From Arthrospira sp. PCC 9108 (lineage in GTDB: Bacteria > Cyanobacteriota > Cyanobacteriia > Cyanobacteriales > Microcoleaceae), in NCBI GenBank assembly GCA_016745315.1, contig CP066886.1, positions 4,588,501-4,652,500 on the forward strand: a stretch of 64,000 nt of DNA, in the 5' to 3' direction. Of this stretch, positions 26,378 through 35,417 are shown piece after piece. The notes beneath the pieces are model-generated. The model was not told the origin of the DNA. It saw nothing but the letters and a program-made list of their open reading frames with translations, and made no database searches. Made by a program: the position numbers and the translations under genes. How positions within the stretch are numbered: the stretch's first letter is position 1; each line of letters begins with the position of its first letter.

Positions 26378-26514
26378 AAAGTCTCCTCCTAAGTCTTCTT
26401 AATCTCTAAGATGGTTTTGATTAAAACAATCTTAAAACAATTTTACGATTTATGGCTAATTGTATCAAGTTATGTTCACTAATTGCACATTTATCACTAA
26501 AAACAAAGTGAAAA

Positions 26515-26586
26515 TGGGTCGCCCGGGACTCGAACCCGGAACTAATCGGTTAAAAGCCGAGTACTCTACCATTGAGTTAGCGACCC
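26515..26586 (-). tRNA. trnK: tRNA-Lys (anticodon TTT)
   Basis: The minus strand folds as a 72-base cloverleaf. The acceptor stem GGGTCGC pairs with GCGACCC, the D arm contains CAATGGTAGAG, the anticodon loop is CTTTTAA (anticodon TTT), and the T arm is CCGGG-TTCGAGT-CCCGG. The discriminator is A. CCA is not encoded. The outermost anticodon-stem pair is a C-U mismatch, which I believe other cyanobacterial tRNA-Lys share. Confidence 0.97.
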
Positions 26587-26657
26587 TAGTGAGTTATTTC
26601 TCTAATCTCACACAGTTTTCTATAGTAGCATAGCTAATTTTGGTTGTCAAACATTTT

Positions 26658-27548
26658 TTATAAAAAAGTTGCCATAAGGTAAACTACCATCTCAAAACTG
26701 GTTCCAGGCTTTAGGTGAGTTAGCAGTTGTCCGGTATTCATAGCGTTTCTGGGCGCACTCCAAGGTTCCAGACAAACATAATCCTTGCCCCTCACTGTCC
26801 AAAAGACTACACGGGAATAAGCTGCACTGTAGTTCAGACATAATCTTAAATTGCGACTTAAATCAGTCATGGTCGCTCCTAACCCGGTCAAAGGCCCAAA
26901 AATGCCATCGATTTCCTCGACATTAGGATCAAAGTAACCTCGAAAATCCTGGAGACTCTCAGTCGGTTGGTCCCAATACTGCATGGCTGGAATGTGAAAA
27001 CGCAGTTGACTTTTATCTGGGACCCATAAATAAGGATGTAAACCGGTTGAAAAAGGCATGGACTCAGGGGGCATACTGTTCACTAACCCGGATAGATTAG
27101 TGTAACGCTGAAAAATCTCTAGCCCGTTTCCCTTGAGGGTATAGGTAAACTCTAATTCAAAGTCAAAGGGATATAGCGATCGCGTTTCATCATTGCTAGT
27201 CAACCCTACCGTAATTGAGGCGGCGTTAGTTTGGTCCTGTTTTCGCACCGTCCAGGGTAAATCACGAGCAAAGCCATGTTGTTTGAGCCCATATTCCCGG
27301 TTTTGGTAGGTATAACTATTATCGGGTAAATTCCCACAGATGGGGAACAGAATCGGAATACCACCCCGGACTGTCAAACTGGGGTCAGCAAACCTTTCCT
27401 CATCCATATATAGCAGTTCTTCACCTTTAACTGACCAGCGAGTAATTAACCCACCCCTTTCCGGTACTACCTCCAGAATAGACTCAGCCTTGTGGTCACA
27501 TAGGGTATAGGTCTTATATTGTTTTTGGTTAAGTGCGATCGCAAACAC
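26658..27548 (-). CDS. Aldose 1-epimerase / galactose mutarotase-like protein
   Basis: 296 residues with the beta-sandwich pattern of this superfamily. Landmarks are RGGIPILFPICGNLPD, a His in KQHGFARDLPW, the catalytic-type His in FSTGLHPYLWVPD, and a C-terminal Trp/Glu pair in VCLEPWSAPRNAMNTG. It interconverts sugar anomers, or may be a glucose-6-phosphate 1-epimerase-type enzyme; the sequence alone does not decide. It has its own intergenic regions and no evident operon partner. Confidence 0.88.
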   Translation of the reverse strand: MFAIALNQKQYKTYTLCDHKAESILEVVPERGGLITRWSVKGEELLYMDEERFADPSLTVRGGIPILFPICGNLPDNSYTYQNREYGLKQHGFARDLPWTVRKQDQTNAASITVGLTSNDETRSLYPFDFELEFTYTLKGNGLEIFQRYTNLSGLVNSMPPESMPFSTGLHPYLWVPDKSQLRFHIPAMQYWDQPTESLQDFRGYFDPNVEEIDGIFGPLTGLGATMTDLSRNLRLCLNYSAAYSRVVFWTVRGKDYVCLEPWSAPRNAMNTGQLLTHLKPGTSFEMVVYLMATFL

Positions 27549-27649
27549 AGTAATTTATTCTTCCTTAGGAATTTAGTGGAGTTTGTAGGGTGCCGTCACG
27601 CGGTGATAATTTGCATGAAACAGAACAAATGATAATTGGTGACGCACGC

Positions 27650-29659
27650 TTACATTGTTGAAAGTTTGACATCCTGACCAATACACCTCTGACACCCTAT
27701 TTCAGGAAGACGAATAGCCTCACCACCATGAGCGTTCACAGAACCTTCAGCAGAAACCCTATTGTTGTTAGTCATAGACTGATCATCTTTAGGTTTGTGG
27801 TGAGACCCTGTTGATACATCAAAGGAAATTTCCGACTTAGAATTATTGTAACTGCCTTCTGAAGTTCTAGCTTCAGGTTGAGGGGGAGAAATAAAAGGTT
27901 CCGTAATAAAAGGAGTTTTGATAAAAGGCCGCAACTGCTCAGACGGACCAGAAGTTTCCTCCCATGTAGTTGTCGGCTCATCAGCAGTAACTGAGGATTC
28001 ACTAGGAGCATCATCTAACATAGTAGTTGACCCTTCATTCTCCGACAACCCAGGCGACAAACTTTCCTGATGTACTTCAGGAGTAGTTATAGCATCACTC
28101 AAGGCTGGCTCAGTAGAACGAGCCTTCAGGATCACCTGGTAGGGCATCGGCTGCTCAAAAATCCGGGAAATCCGCTCAATATGGCGCAAAGTCGCCTTAG
28201 CGCTTTCCCCTTGCATTACACGAGCCTGATATCCTCGCACCTCAACCGGCAAAAACTCCACTTTCATTTTCCGATTTTGCTTTAGTGAAACCCTTAAAAT
28301 AGCTGTATCGTAATCACTGCGACTGTTACCACCAAAAATGAAATTTCCCAGGGAATAAACAATTGGTCTACCCTTATATATCTCTGCACCCTGAAGAACC
28401 TGGGGATGATGTCCAATCACCACATCTGCTCCCTGGTCAATGGTATAGCGACCCAAATCAATTTGCCAATCTCCCGGATAATCAGAAAGTTCAACTCCCC
28501 AGTGATAATTAACAATCACCCAGTCTACCTGATCACGCACAGCCTGAATATCTGCCGCGATCCGTTCATGATCACGAGAGTTAGTTCCCGCCCGATTTTC
28601 CCCGGCTGCATTAAAATCAGCATCATAATAGCCGAAATAAGCGATCCGCTGTCCTCTTACCTCGATAATTTTCGGTCGTCGCGCTTCCATGATATCTCGT
28701 CCCGCTCCGATCGCATGAATACCGGCTTGCTGCAAGGTTTCCAGAGTTTCCACCAGTCCCGCTTCTTCGTAATCCATGATATGGTTATTGGCTAAATTGA
28801 CCAGATCGATGCCACCTTCTGTTAATACCTTAACCGCTTCTGGATCAGCTTTAAAATTAAATTGTCGATTAGGTCGAGCCAGGGTCGCTCTAGTCAAAGG
28901 ATTTTCTAAATTCACCATTGCTAGATCCGCATCCCGATATTCCTGTAGTTCTGAAAAAGCCCAGCTATAATTGTCACCAACTTTCTGAGCAAAGGAACCT
29001 GCCAGGTTAACATCTCCCCCAAACATTAATGTTACGGTTGGGTCCTCTGGATTTAACACAGCCTCATGTTGAATCACCGGGACAGTTTCCAAAGCCGCCC
29101 GCACCTGATTAGGTCTAGTCACCGGGGGAGATGTCATAACCACCTGATTCGACTGTCGCCACCCGCCTCCACGGGAAGAAGTCATGGCTCGAGCATCCCG
29201 ACCAATTACCTCATAGTAACTAACCCAACATCCCAGAACTAAAGTAGCCGTTACTGAGGTCATGAGCAGCAAAGTCCGCAGGGTTTTAAAGTCCAGGCTG
29301 CTCCTGCTCCCCTTTCGTCTCTGGGAACGTTGACGGGCGGCGGGTGTGACAATGCGAACCGACTGGTTCCACAGGATATCTGGTTGACCCATGAAGCGAC
29401 CGGCAATTCTCACCCCCAGCACCTGGGGAGAGTTCAGCTTCCAAAGGACATGACAAATATATTTAACAATTCTCTCGGCGATCGGTTCTTGTTGAAACTC
29501 TACCAGCACCTGTAAACACCCTTTGCGATCGGGGATAACTCGCGCCTGTATCCCCTGGGGTGCTAGGTAGCTATTAATCAGATAGCCGATCGCCCTGAAA
29601 TCACCCGATCGCGCGAGGTCAAATACTGTGGGTTGGGATAGACTTTGTGCGTAAACCAT
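27650..29659 (-). CDS. CapA/PgsA-like metallophosphatase, membrane anchored
   Basis: 669 residues. An N-terminal domain of about 110 residues is followed by a membrane helix at about 130-150 (LLLMTSVTATLVLGCWVSYY). The PGA_cap (CapA) domain spans about 205-480 with metal-site motifs FGGDVNLAG, VNLENPLT, ANNHIMDYEE, NYHWGVELSDYP and IGHHPQVLQG. The last 150 residues are Ser/Thr/Pro-rich and disordered. The family includes the poly-gamma-glutamate anchoring protein CapA; in cyanobacteria the substrate is unknown. The start ATG 29659 is the only good candidate. Confidence 0.85.
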   Translation of the reverse strand: MVYAQSLSQPTVFDLARSGDFRAIGYLINSYLAPQGIQARVIPDRKGCLQVLVEFQQEPIAERIVKYICHVLWKLNSPQVLGVRIAGRFMGQPDILWNQSVRIVTPAARQRSQRRKGSRSSLDFKTLRTLLLMTSVTATLVLGCWVSYYEVIGRDARAMTSSRGGGWRQSNQVVMTSPPVTRPNQVRAALETVPVIQHEAVLNPEDPTVTLMFGGDVNLAGSFAQKVGDNYSWAFSELQEYRDADLAMVNLENPLTRATLARPNRQFNFKADPEAVKVLTEGGIDLVNLANNHIMDYEEAGLVETLETLQQAGIHAIGAGRDIMEARRPKIIEVRGQRIAYFGYYDADFNAAGENRAGTNSRDHERIAADIQAVRDQVDWVIVNYHWGVELSDYPGDWQIDLGRYTIDQGADVVIGHHPQVLQGAEIYKGRPIVYSLGNFIFGGNSRSDYDTAILRVSLKQNRKMKVEFLPVEVRGYQARVMQGESAKATLRHIERISRIFEQPMPYQVILKARSTEPALSDAITTPEVHQESLSPGLSENEGSTTMLDDAPSESSVTADEPTTTWEETSGPSEQLRPFIKTPFITEPFISPPQPEARTSEGSYNNSKSEISFDVSTGSHHKPKDDQSMTNNNRVSAEGSVNAHGGEAIRLPEIGCQRCIGQDVKLSTM

Positions 29660-29741
29660 AGTTGAGATATCTTTCCGGCTATATTAATAACTTCCTGCCT
29701 CCGCCTGGATCGGAGTGATACCGAAATTTGTGATCACACTG

Positions 29742-29747
29742 TATAAT
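29742..29747 (+). promoter_or_regulatory. Likely -10 box TATAAT
   Basis: A perfect TATAAT lies 161 bases before the DUF6679 ATG and about 80 bases from the divergent CapA-like ATG. A TTG(C/T)GA-type -35 is only weakly suggested upstream. Confidence 0.4.
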
Positions 29748-29907
29748 AATAAGCAATGACGCGCTATTAATAAAATTAACAGATGCGATTCAGTCAGATA
29801 TCAGCTACAATAAGCCCCCATGGGTGACTTACAATCATCCAAATCAGACCAACGCCTTCATAGGGCGACTTGACCTAGCCAGCGAACTTCTCAGGATTAA
29901 GTTAAAA

Positions 29908-30219
29908 ATGCTACATCGCAAGATCTATCAACTTTGTTGTGATGGCCGCGAAGTCTGCATCTTTTTGCGGGACCAACAAAGGTGGATCGAAAGAGCCCAT
30001 ATTCTTGATATCGAGGGAGATTTGGTCACGCTGCGCTACGAAACAGAAGAAGATGACGAAGTGTCTTCTTGGGAAGAAATCGTGCGCCTCGAGAGTATCG
30101 GATCTATTAGTCAAAAGTTGGCATCAGTTCCCCGTGGCTATTTCGAGCTACAGGTATCTGATGAATGTCCAGAAGCCGAGCAACTGCGTAACCCTTCCAC
30201 CGACTCCGATCGCGAATAA
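29908..30219 (+). CDS. DUF6679 family protein
   Basis: 103 residues from ATG 29908 (MLHRKIYQLCCDGREVCIF), the start that fits the cyanobacterial family; a GTG at 29824 would add 28 unconserved residues. It is a small acidic beta-rich protein with LRYETEEDDEVSSWEE in the middle and a family-like end at SVPRGYFELQ. It is conserved in cyanobacteria with unknown role. It converges with the MBL gene, nine bases apart. Confidence 0.75.
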   Translation: MLHRKIYQLCCDGREVCIFLRDQQRWIERAHILDIEGDLVTLRYETEEDDEVSSWEEIVRLESIGSISQKLASVPRGYFELQVSDECPEAEQLRNPSTDSDRE

Positions 30220-30228
30220 TCCCTGATG

Positions 30229-31839
30229 TTACTCGTCTCGGTGAGCTAAAGGCTCAAACACGGGACAGTAACCCTCTGGGGTGACTTTAAAGCCATATAA
30301 AGCCGAAACTGGGTTCCAACAACGCCCGCTTCGGTAATATTGGCAATTCCCACAACAGTCTAAGTCTGATGGCATAGTGCGATCGCTCTGACTGCTGAGA
30401 AATTCTCGCTGGGAAATTCCCCGCAAAACTAACTCTTCCCCCTGCCATCTAGCCTCCACAATTCCCGTATCTGCAAAGGTAGACCACCGTGGATCAACAG
30501 ACAAAGTATTGGGTAGGGTAATATTTAACTCCGTAGCCGACTCCGTTAACTCCCCCTGATAATGGGTTTCTGGGAGGGTCGGTTGTATAAAAGTCTCCCC
30601 AATCGGTAATTGAACCTGTGCGCCTGCTGCTGGGTAATGCAATTGGTAGCGGTTCCGCAGTTCGTCTAAATTGGTTAAATCCGCTAGATAAATGGGGGAA
30701 CCATGCACAAAAATCACGTGCTGGGGTCGCAGGTTATGAATCAGTTGGGTAGTTCCTGGGCCGTCGCAATGTTCCGCCAGAAAATAGCTTTCTAACAAAA
30801 TTTCCCCAGAATTTACCAAGGCCGATATTTCTCTGGTGTGTCCGGGAGTTTCTGATAAAAATAACGTCCACAACCGAGGACGATAGCGCAAATACTGTTC
30901 AATATCCGTCCCGTCATCTACAATCACAATAGAGGGGCATTGCTCCAGTTCTGGCAACAATTCTGGGGAGAGGCGACGCACACGAGGCTTAATTCGCTCA
31001 TCCCAAAATAGTGGCTGATGCTGGGCAAAGTTCTGTATATTAGCTGGGAAGTGCGGTAGCAGCTCTAAATATATATCGCACCCAGTTTGTACTTGACCAT
31101 CAACCCAAATGTCAATATCCCTACCTGTGAAGTAGTGGTGGGAACGCAGTAGCATTAATAATTCCTGGCCTAACCCTAATGCTGGGGTGGGAATTATTAC
31201 AGAATAACCAGAGGCGATCGCTCGATAAATCCTTTCCGCTAGTTGGTTTTCTAGTTGACGGCGGTGGGGATAGCGTGCAGTTCCATAGCTCCCTTCTAAA
31301 ATTAGCACATCCGGCCTGAGTCCCCGCAGTTCCCCTAGGGGTAGACCCTCCACTAATCGAGAATTTGATAGGAAAAAATCCCCCGTATAAAATAGCTTAT
31401 AGGTGCGATGGGGTGCATTATATTTCAGCAGCATACAAGTCGCACCCGGCAGGTGGCCGGCCGGAAATAGGGTGATGCTTAGTCCTTCCTTCAGTCGGAC
31501 TTCTGTTCGCAGCGGTAGGGGTTGGCAAAATTGCGGAATTTGCCCTGATGACAATTGCTCTGGCCAGTTGAGGGGTAACAATTGGCTAGTAACATCACTG
31601 GCATAAATTGGTAAGTCTGGACAGCTTTCATGTAGTGCCAACAAACCCCTAACATGATCGGCATGAGCATGGGAGCAAATCACCAAGTCAGCTACACATC
31701 CTTCGGAAGATTTTAGCAGCGGCGAAATATCGCGCAAACCACAATCAAGCAAAACGTGATGGGGTCCCATGCGTAACAACAAACACACCCCATCATCTTC
31801 GTGTCCAACACTATAGGGAAAACACTCGAGATCAATCAC
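30229..31839 (-). CDS. MBL-fold / beta-CASP metallohydrolase with C-terminal cysteine cluster
   Basis: 536 residues. The metallo-beta-lactamase domain has the zinc motif CSHAHADHVRG near residue 55, GHLPGATCML and YTGDFF. A beta-CASP-like insert follows (LILEGSYGTARYP, VIIPTPALGLGQE) and the last MBL motif HVIFVHGSP near 385. This layout is that of RNA-processing nucleases of the RNase J/CPSF type, but RNase J itself is a different length, so the substrate is open. The last 45 residues carry four or five Cys (DCCGNCQYYRSGRCWNP; YCPVFEP), a motif also seen in the protein at 37741-38163. Confidence 0.85.
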   Translation of the reverse strand: MIDLECFPYSVGHEDDGVCLLLRMGPHHVLLDCGLRDISPLLKSSEGCVADLVICSHAHADHVRGLLALHESCPDLPIYASDVTSQLLPLNWPEQLSSGQIPQFCQPLPLRTEVRLKEGLSITLFPAGHLPGATCMLLKYNAPHRTYKLFYTGDFFLSNSRLVEGLPLGELRGLRPDVLILEGSYGTARYPHRRQLENQLAERIYRAIASGYSVIIPTPALGLGQELLMLLRSHHYFTGRDIDIWVDGQVQTGCDIYLELLPHFPANIQNFAQHQPLFWDERIKPRVRRLSPELLPELEQCPSIVIVDDGTDIEQYLRYRPRLWTLFLSETPGHTREISALVNSGEILLESYFLAEHCDGPGTTQLIHNLRPQHVIFVHGSPIYLADLTNLDELRNRYQLHYPAAGAQVQLPIGETFIQPTLPETHYQGELTESATELNITLPNTLSVDPRWSTFADTGIVEARWQGEELVLRGISQREFLSSQSDRTMPSDLDCCGNCQYYRSGRCWNPVSALYGFKVTPEGYCPVFEPLAHRDE

Positions 31840-31959
31840 GGTGATTTGAGATAATTGTCGGATGGGTGCTAAGACAATGTTAAGAAGTATCTCACATTTT
31901 AATCTTAAATTGTGACAACCTGCTATGTCGATTTTTGATTGTGGCCTGGGAAGGCGATC

Positions 31960-33282
31960 GCATTATCGGGCGCATTATCGGGCGCATTATCGGGCGGGTT
32001 GTCGGGTGGGTTGTCGGGTGGGTTCTGGGGCGGGTTTACTAAGCTAACCTCTGTGAACCGAACAGGCTACGGCGGAACCCGCCCCTACCATGGCGTGGTG
32101 CTGGTTGTCGGGTGGGTTCTGGGGCGGGTTTACTAAGCTAACCTCTGTGAACCGAACAGGCTACGGCGGAACCCGCCCCTACCATGGCGTGGTGCTGGTT
32201 ATCGGGTGGGTTCTGGGGCGGGTTTACTAGGCTAACCTCTGTGAACCGAACAGGCTACGGCGGAACCCGCCCCTACCATGGCGTGGTGCTGGTTATCGGG
32301 TGGGTTCTGGGGCGGGTTTACTAGGCTAACCCCTGTGAACCGAACAGGCTACGGCGGAACCCGCCCCTACCATGGCTGCTGGTTATCGGGTGGGTTCTGG
32401 GGCGGGTTTACTAGGCTAACCTCTGTGAACCGAACAGGCTACGGCGGAACCCGCCCCTACCATGGCTGCTGGTTATCGGGTGGGTTCTGGGGCGGGTTTA
32501 CTAGGCTAACCCCTGTGAACCGAACAGGCTACGGCGGAACCCGCCCCTACCATGGCTGCTGGTTATCGGGTGGGTTCTGGGGCGGGTTTACTAGGCTAAC
32601 CTCTGTGAACCGAACAGGCTACGGCGGAACCCGCCCCTACCATGGCTGCTGGTTATCGGGTGGGTTCTGGGGCGGGTTTACTAGGCTAACCTCTGTGAAC
32701 CGAACAGGCTACGGCGGAACCCGCCCCTACCATGGCGTGGTGTGGGTTATCGGGTGGGTTCTGGGGCGGGTTTACTAGGCTAACCTCTGTGAACCGAACA
32801 GGCTACGGCGGAACCCGCCCCTACCATGGCTGCTGGTTATCGGGTGGGTTCTGGGGCGGGTTTACTAGGCTAACCTCTGTGAACCGAACAGGCTACGGCG
32901 GAACCCGCCCCTACCATGGCTGCTGGTTATCGGGTGGGTTCTGGGGCGGGTTTACTAGGCTAACCTCTGTGAACCGAACAGGCTACGGCGGAACCCGCCC
33001 CTACCATGGCTGCTGGTTATCGGGTGGGTTCTGGGGCGGGTTTACTAGGCTAACCTCTGTGAACCGAACAGGCTACGGCGGAACCCGCCCCTACCATGGC
33101 GTGGTGTGGGTTATCGGGTGGGTTCTGGGGCGGGTTTACTAGGCTAACCTCTGTGAACCGAACAGGCTACGGCGGAACCCGCCCCTACCATGGCTGCTGG
33201 TTATCGGGTGGGTTCTGGGGCGGGTTTACTAAGCTAACCTCTGTGAACCGAACAGGCTACGGCGGAACCCGCCCCTACCATA
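31960..33282. repeat. Tandem array of 14 GC-rich units of about 90 bp
   Basis: A GC-rich lead-in of CATTATCGGGCG and GGTTGTCGGGTG steps (31960-32020) is followed by 14 copies of a 90-96-bp unit. Each unit runs from GGGGCGGGTTTACTA through GAACCGAACAGGCTACGG to GGAACCCGCCCCTACCATGG. The ends are inverted repeats (GGGGCGGGTT/AACCCGCCCC), so each unit can fold on itself. Joints come in three versions, giving 90-, 94- and 96-bp spacings and a 364-bp higher period (joints at about 32734 and 33098). Open frames across the array are only a consequence of lengths divisible by three. It lies between two minus-strand genes. Confidence 0.95.
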
Positions 33283-33516
33283 ACTTTCTCTCAGGCGATC
33301 GCATCGTGAATTTTGCTTTTGTAACGAAATGTTAAGAAATGTTGCAAAAAATTTTTTTTGGGGTGGGTGGGTTGCTTTTGGCTTTGACTTCTGGTATTAT
33401 TTTAGATAATGGGAATCTTGACAATTTTATTTTTTTAACAAATTTCTTATTATGAAAAAGTATGTCAATATTTTACATTAGTTTCCGTGGCTTGTCAACC
33501 CCCCTATAGGGTTATT

Positions 33517-34356
33517 TTAACGGTGAATCCAGCCATTAATAGTAAATCGGCTATCCTCGAACCTCCCAGAAGGACAGAAAACCGGGAGAACTTCGTGTTT
33601 CATGCGACTATCAAAAAAGATGATGCTGTTATGGCGAGGTTCCACCGTAACAAACTGTTCACCAATGGTATAACTATCACCGTTGATGTAGGTAGGATAA
33701 ATCCTTAAATCCCCCCCATAGAAGGGTTTTGGCTGTTCATAGAAATAGTAGACGTATGTTAAAACTCGATTGGCAATTTTTTCGCCATCCATGTCTTGAT
33801 GGATATAATAATAATCTCCATGGTTATGGGCTGTCATTTGCATTTCCACCCAGGAAACCAAAAAAGTCGGTAAGTTGAGTTGAGCTAAGATTTTGGGTCT
33901 AATTTGCAGAATTTTATGTCTGATTTGGTTGTAGTATTCATCAAAGTTTTGCACCAGTAAAACTGAAGATTTGCGGGTGTTTTCTTCCTTGTTGGCGACT
34001 CCAGACGGGAAAAACTTATCATGATTTTGGAAGGCTATCTTAAAGGTTTCTGCTTGTTCTTCGGGTGATAAAAAGTTGTCAATCTGGATAAAGTTAGCTT
34101 CTAATAGCTTGGGGGTGTCTGTGGCGGGACTCTCAGCAACTGCGGGATAATCATTAGGATTTGCGGGGCGGTTTAATTGATGATAGACACCGGAGAGATC
34201 CAAAACTTTTAAAGCTATTTCGACTCTTGCGGATAGAGATAGTTCGGAATTATTTAGGGCATTTTGGACTAAATCCAGGGAATCAGACAATAAATTTTCT
34301 AGGGCTGTTTCCGAGGCGATCGCCTTATTTTTGATAGGGAAAATATCGTGATTCAC
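33517..34356 (-). CDS. 2OG-Fe(II) oxygenase (prolyl 4-hydroxylase-like), copy A
   Basis: 279 residues. The double-stranded beta-helix C-terminal domain has the iron triad His186-x-Asp188 (YYIHQDMDG) and His254 (MKHEVLPV), with Arg270 (SRFTINGW) placed to bind 2-oxoglutarate. These enzymes hydroxylate a protein or small molecule using iron, O2 and 2-oxoglutarate. The N-terminal 85 residues are helical. It is paralogous to the next upstream gene, 101 bases away in the same direction, and shares FFDSRxKHEVxPV. The substrate is unknown. Confidence 0.85.
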   Translation of the reverse strand: MNHDIFPIKNKAIASETALENLLSDSLDLVQNALNNSELSLSARVEIALKVLDLSGVYHQLNRPANPNDYPAVAESPATDTPKLLEANFIQIDNFLSPEEQAETFKIAFQNHDKFFPSGVANKEENTRKSSVLLVQNFDEYYNQIRHKILQIRPKILAQLNLPTFLVSWVEMQMTAHNHGDYYYIHQDMDGEKIANRVLTYVYYFYEQPKPFYGGDLRIYPTYINGDSYTIGEQFVTVEPRHNSIIFFDSRMKHEVLPVFCPSGRFEDSRFTINGWIHR

Positions 34357-34457
34357 AACTTATTTAATCCTCCGACTTACTGGGAATTAATGAACTGCTA
34401 ATTAATCTGGAATTACTCAACTATTTTATACACAAACTTAACCAGGTTTTTGATGTG

Positions 34458-35276
34458 TTAGTCTTCCGCCCGTCGCAGCCAGCCATTTAGGGTAAAACGA
34501 CCATCTTTAAAGTTCGGGGAATCGCAACTAACTGGCATTACCTCGTGTTTGCAACGGCTATCAAAAAACACGATACTATTATTAATGGGTTCAATAGTCT
34601 TAAAGGTCTCTTTGTTGTAGGCGACACCATTCCGTAACTCGGTTTCATAAAGTCGCAGTTGTCCGCCGGTAAAGGCTTTGGGTTGGTCATAAAAATAATA
34701 GACATAAGTGATGGTGCGAGTTTTCGTTTTGGCACTACTAGAGTCATTATGAATCTTATAATATCCACCATTATGGTGGGCGGTTAGCTGCATTTCCACT
34801 TCTGTGACGGTAAAAGGGGGATGTTTCAACTGAGATAATACCTGCGGTAAAGTTTCTAAAATGCGATGTTTCATAAATTGATAGTATTCGGGGAACTTGG
34901 TAGCATATAAAATCGATGATTCTCGATAGTTAACCGCCCCGGTTGTAGTTGTGGATGCCACAAATTGGTCAGCGGAAGCGATCGCTATTTCTAAAGCCTG
35001 TTTGTTTTCCGAGGGAGACAAGAAATTTTCTATCTTAACATAACCACCCAAAACTAGGGGAGAGTTGGGGAGATTCACATTAACAGATGGTAAAGTTTGA
35101 CGGACATTAACCCCCGTCGCTTCCAGAATTTTTAAAGCGATCGCCGCCCGGTCTAAAGGGGAAACTTCCCGGTCTTGTAACAGAGACTCTAACACATCAA
35201 TAGACCGATCCACTAATCCTTGTAGTCGTAAAGGTGTAACATTTAAAGATTTCCGATTTAAGCGATCGCCATTCAT
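34458..35276 (-). CDS. 2OG-Fe(II) oxygenase (prolyl 4-hydroxylase-like), copy B
   Basis: 272 residues. Iron ligands His176-x-Asp178 (YKIHNDSSS) and His244 (CKHEVMPV), and 2-oxoglutarate Arg260 (GRFTLNGWLRR), align with copy A, as does the rest of the chain (TYVYYFYDQPKAF against TYVYYFYEQPKPF). The pair arose by tandem duplication and has diverged substantially. It is the promoter-proximal gene of the pair. Confidence 0.85.
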   Translation of the reverse strand: MNGDRLNRKSLNVTPLRLQGLVDRSIDVLESLLQDREVSPLDRAAIALKILEATGVNVRQTLPSVNVNLPNSPLVLGGYVKIENFLSPSENKQALEIAIASADQFVASTTTTGAVNYRESSILYATKFPEYYQFMKHRILETLPQVLSQLKHPPFTVTEVEMQLTAHHNGGYYKIHNDSSSAKTKTRTITYVYYFYDQPKAFTGGQLRLYETELRNGVAYNKETFKTIEPINNSIVFFDSRCKHEVMPVSCDSPNFKDGRFTLNGWLRRAED

Positions 35277-35417
35277 AATCCTACCATAGTCCTACCATAG
35301 CGCGAATATTAGCAGCCCTAGACTTACCGAAAAAAGTATCCTACCATGCACAAAACATTTTACAATCAGTATAATCCATAAGTTAACAGTCCCAATTATC
35401 CAGATTATCACCACTCT

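Noticed and set aside
25715..26392. 225-residue plus-strand frame
   Set aside because: It lies fully antisense to the class II aldolase gene; its openness reflects codon bias of that gene.
31960..33282. CRISPR array
   Set aside because: The units are direct end-to-end repeats with no variable spacers and no cas genes nearby. The same applies to the arrays at 44.9, 49.4, 56.6 and 63.6 kb.
32278..33335. Long plus-strand frames rich in WLSGGFWGGF repeats
   Set aside because: They are readings of the non-coding 90-bp array, whose period is divisible by three. The starts come from CCATGG in each unit.
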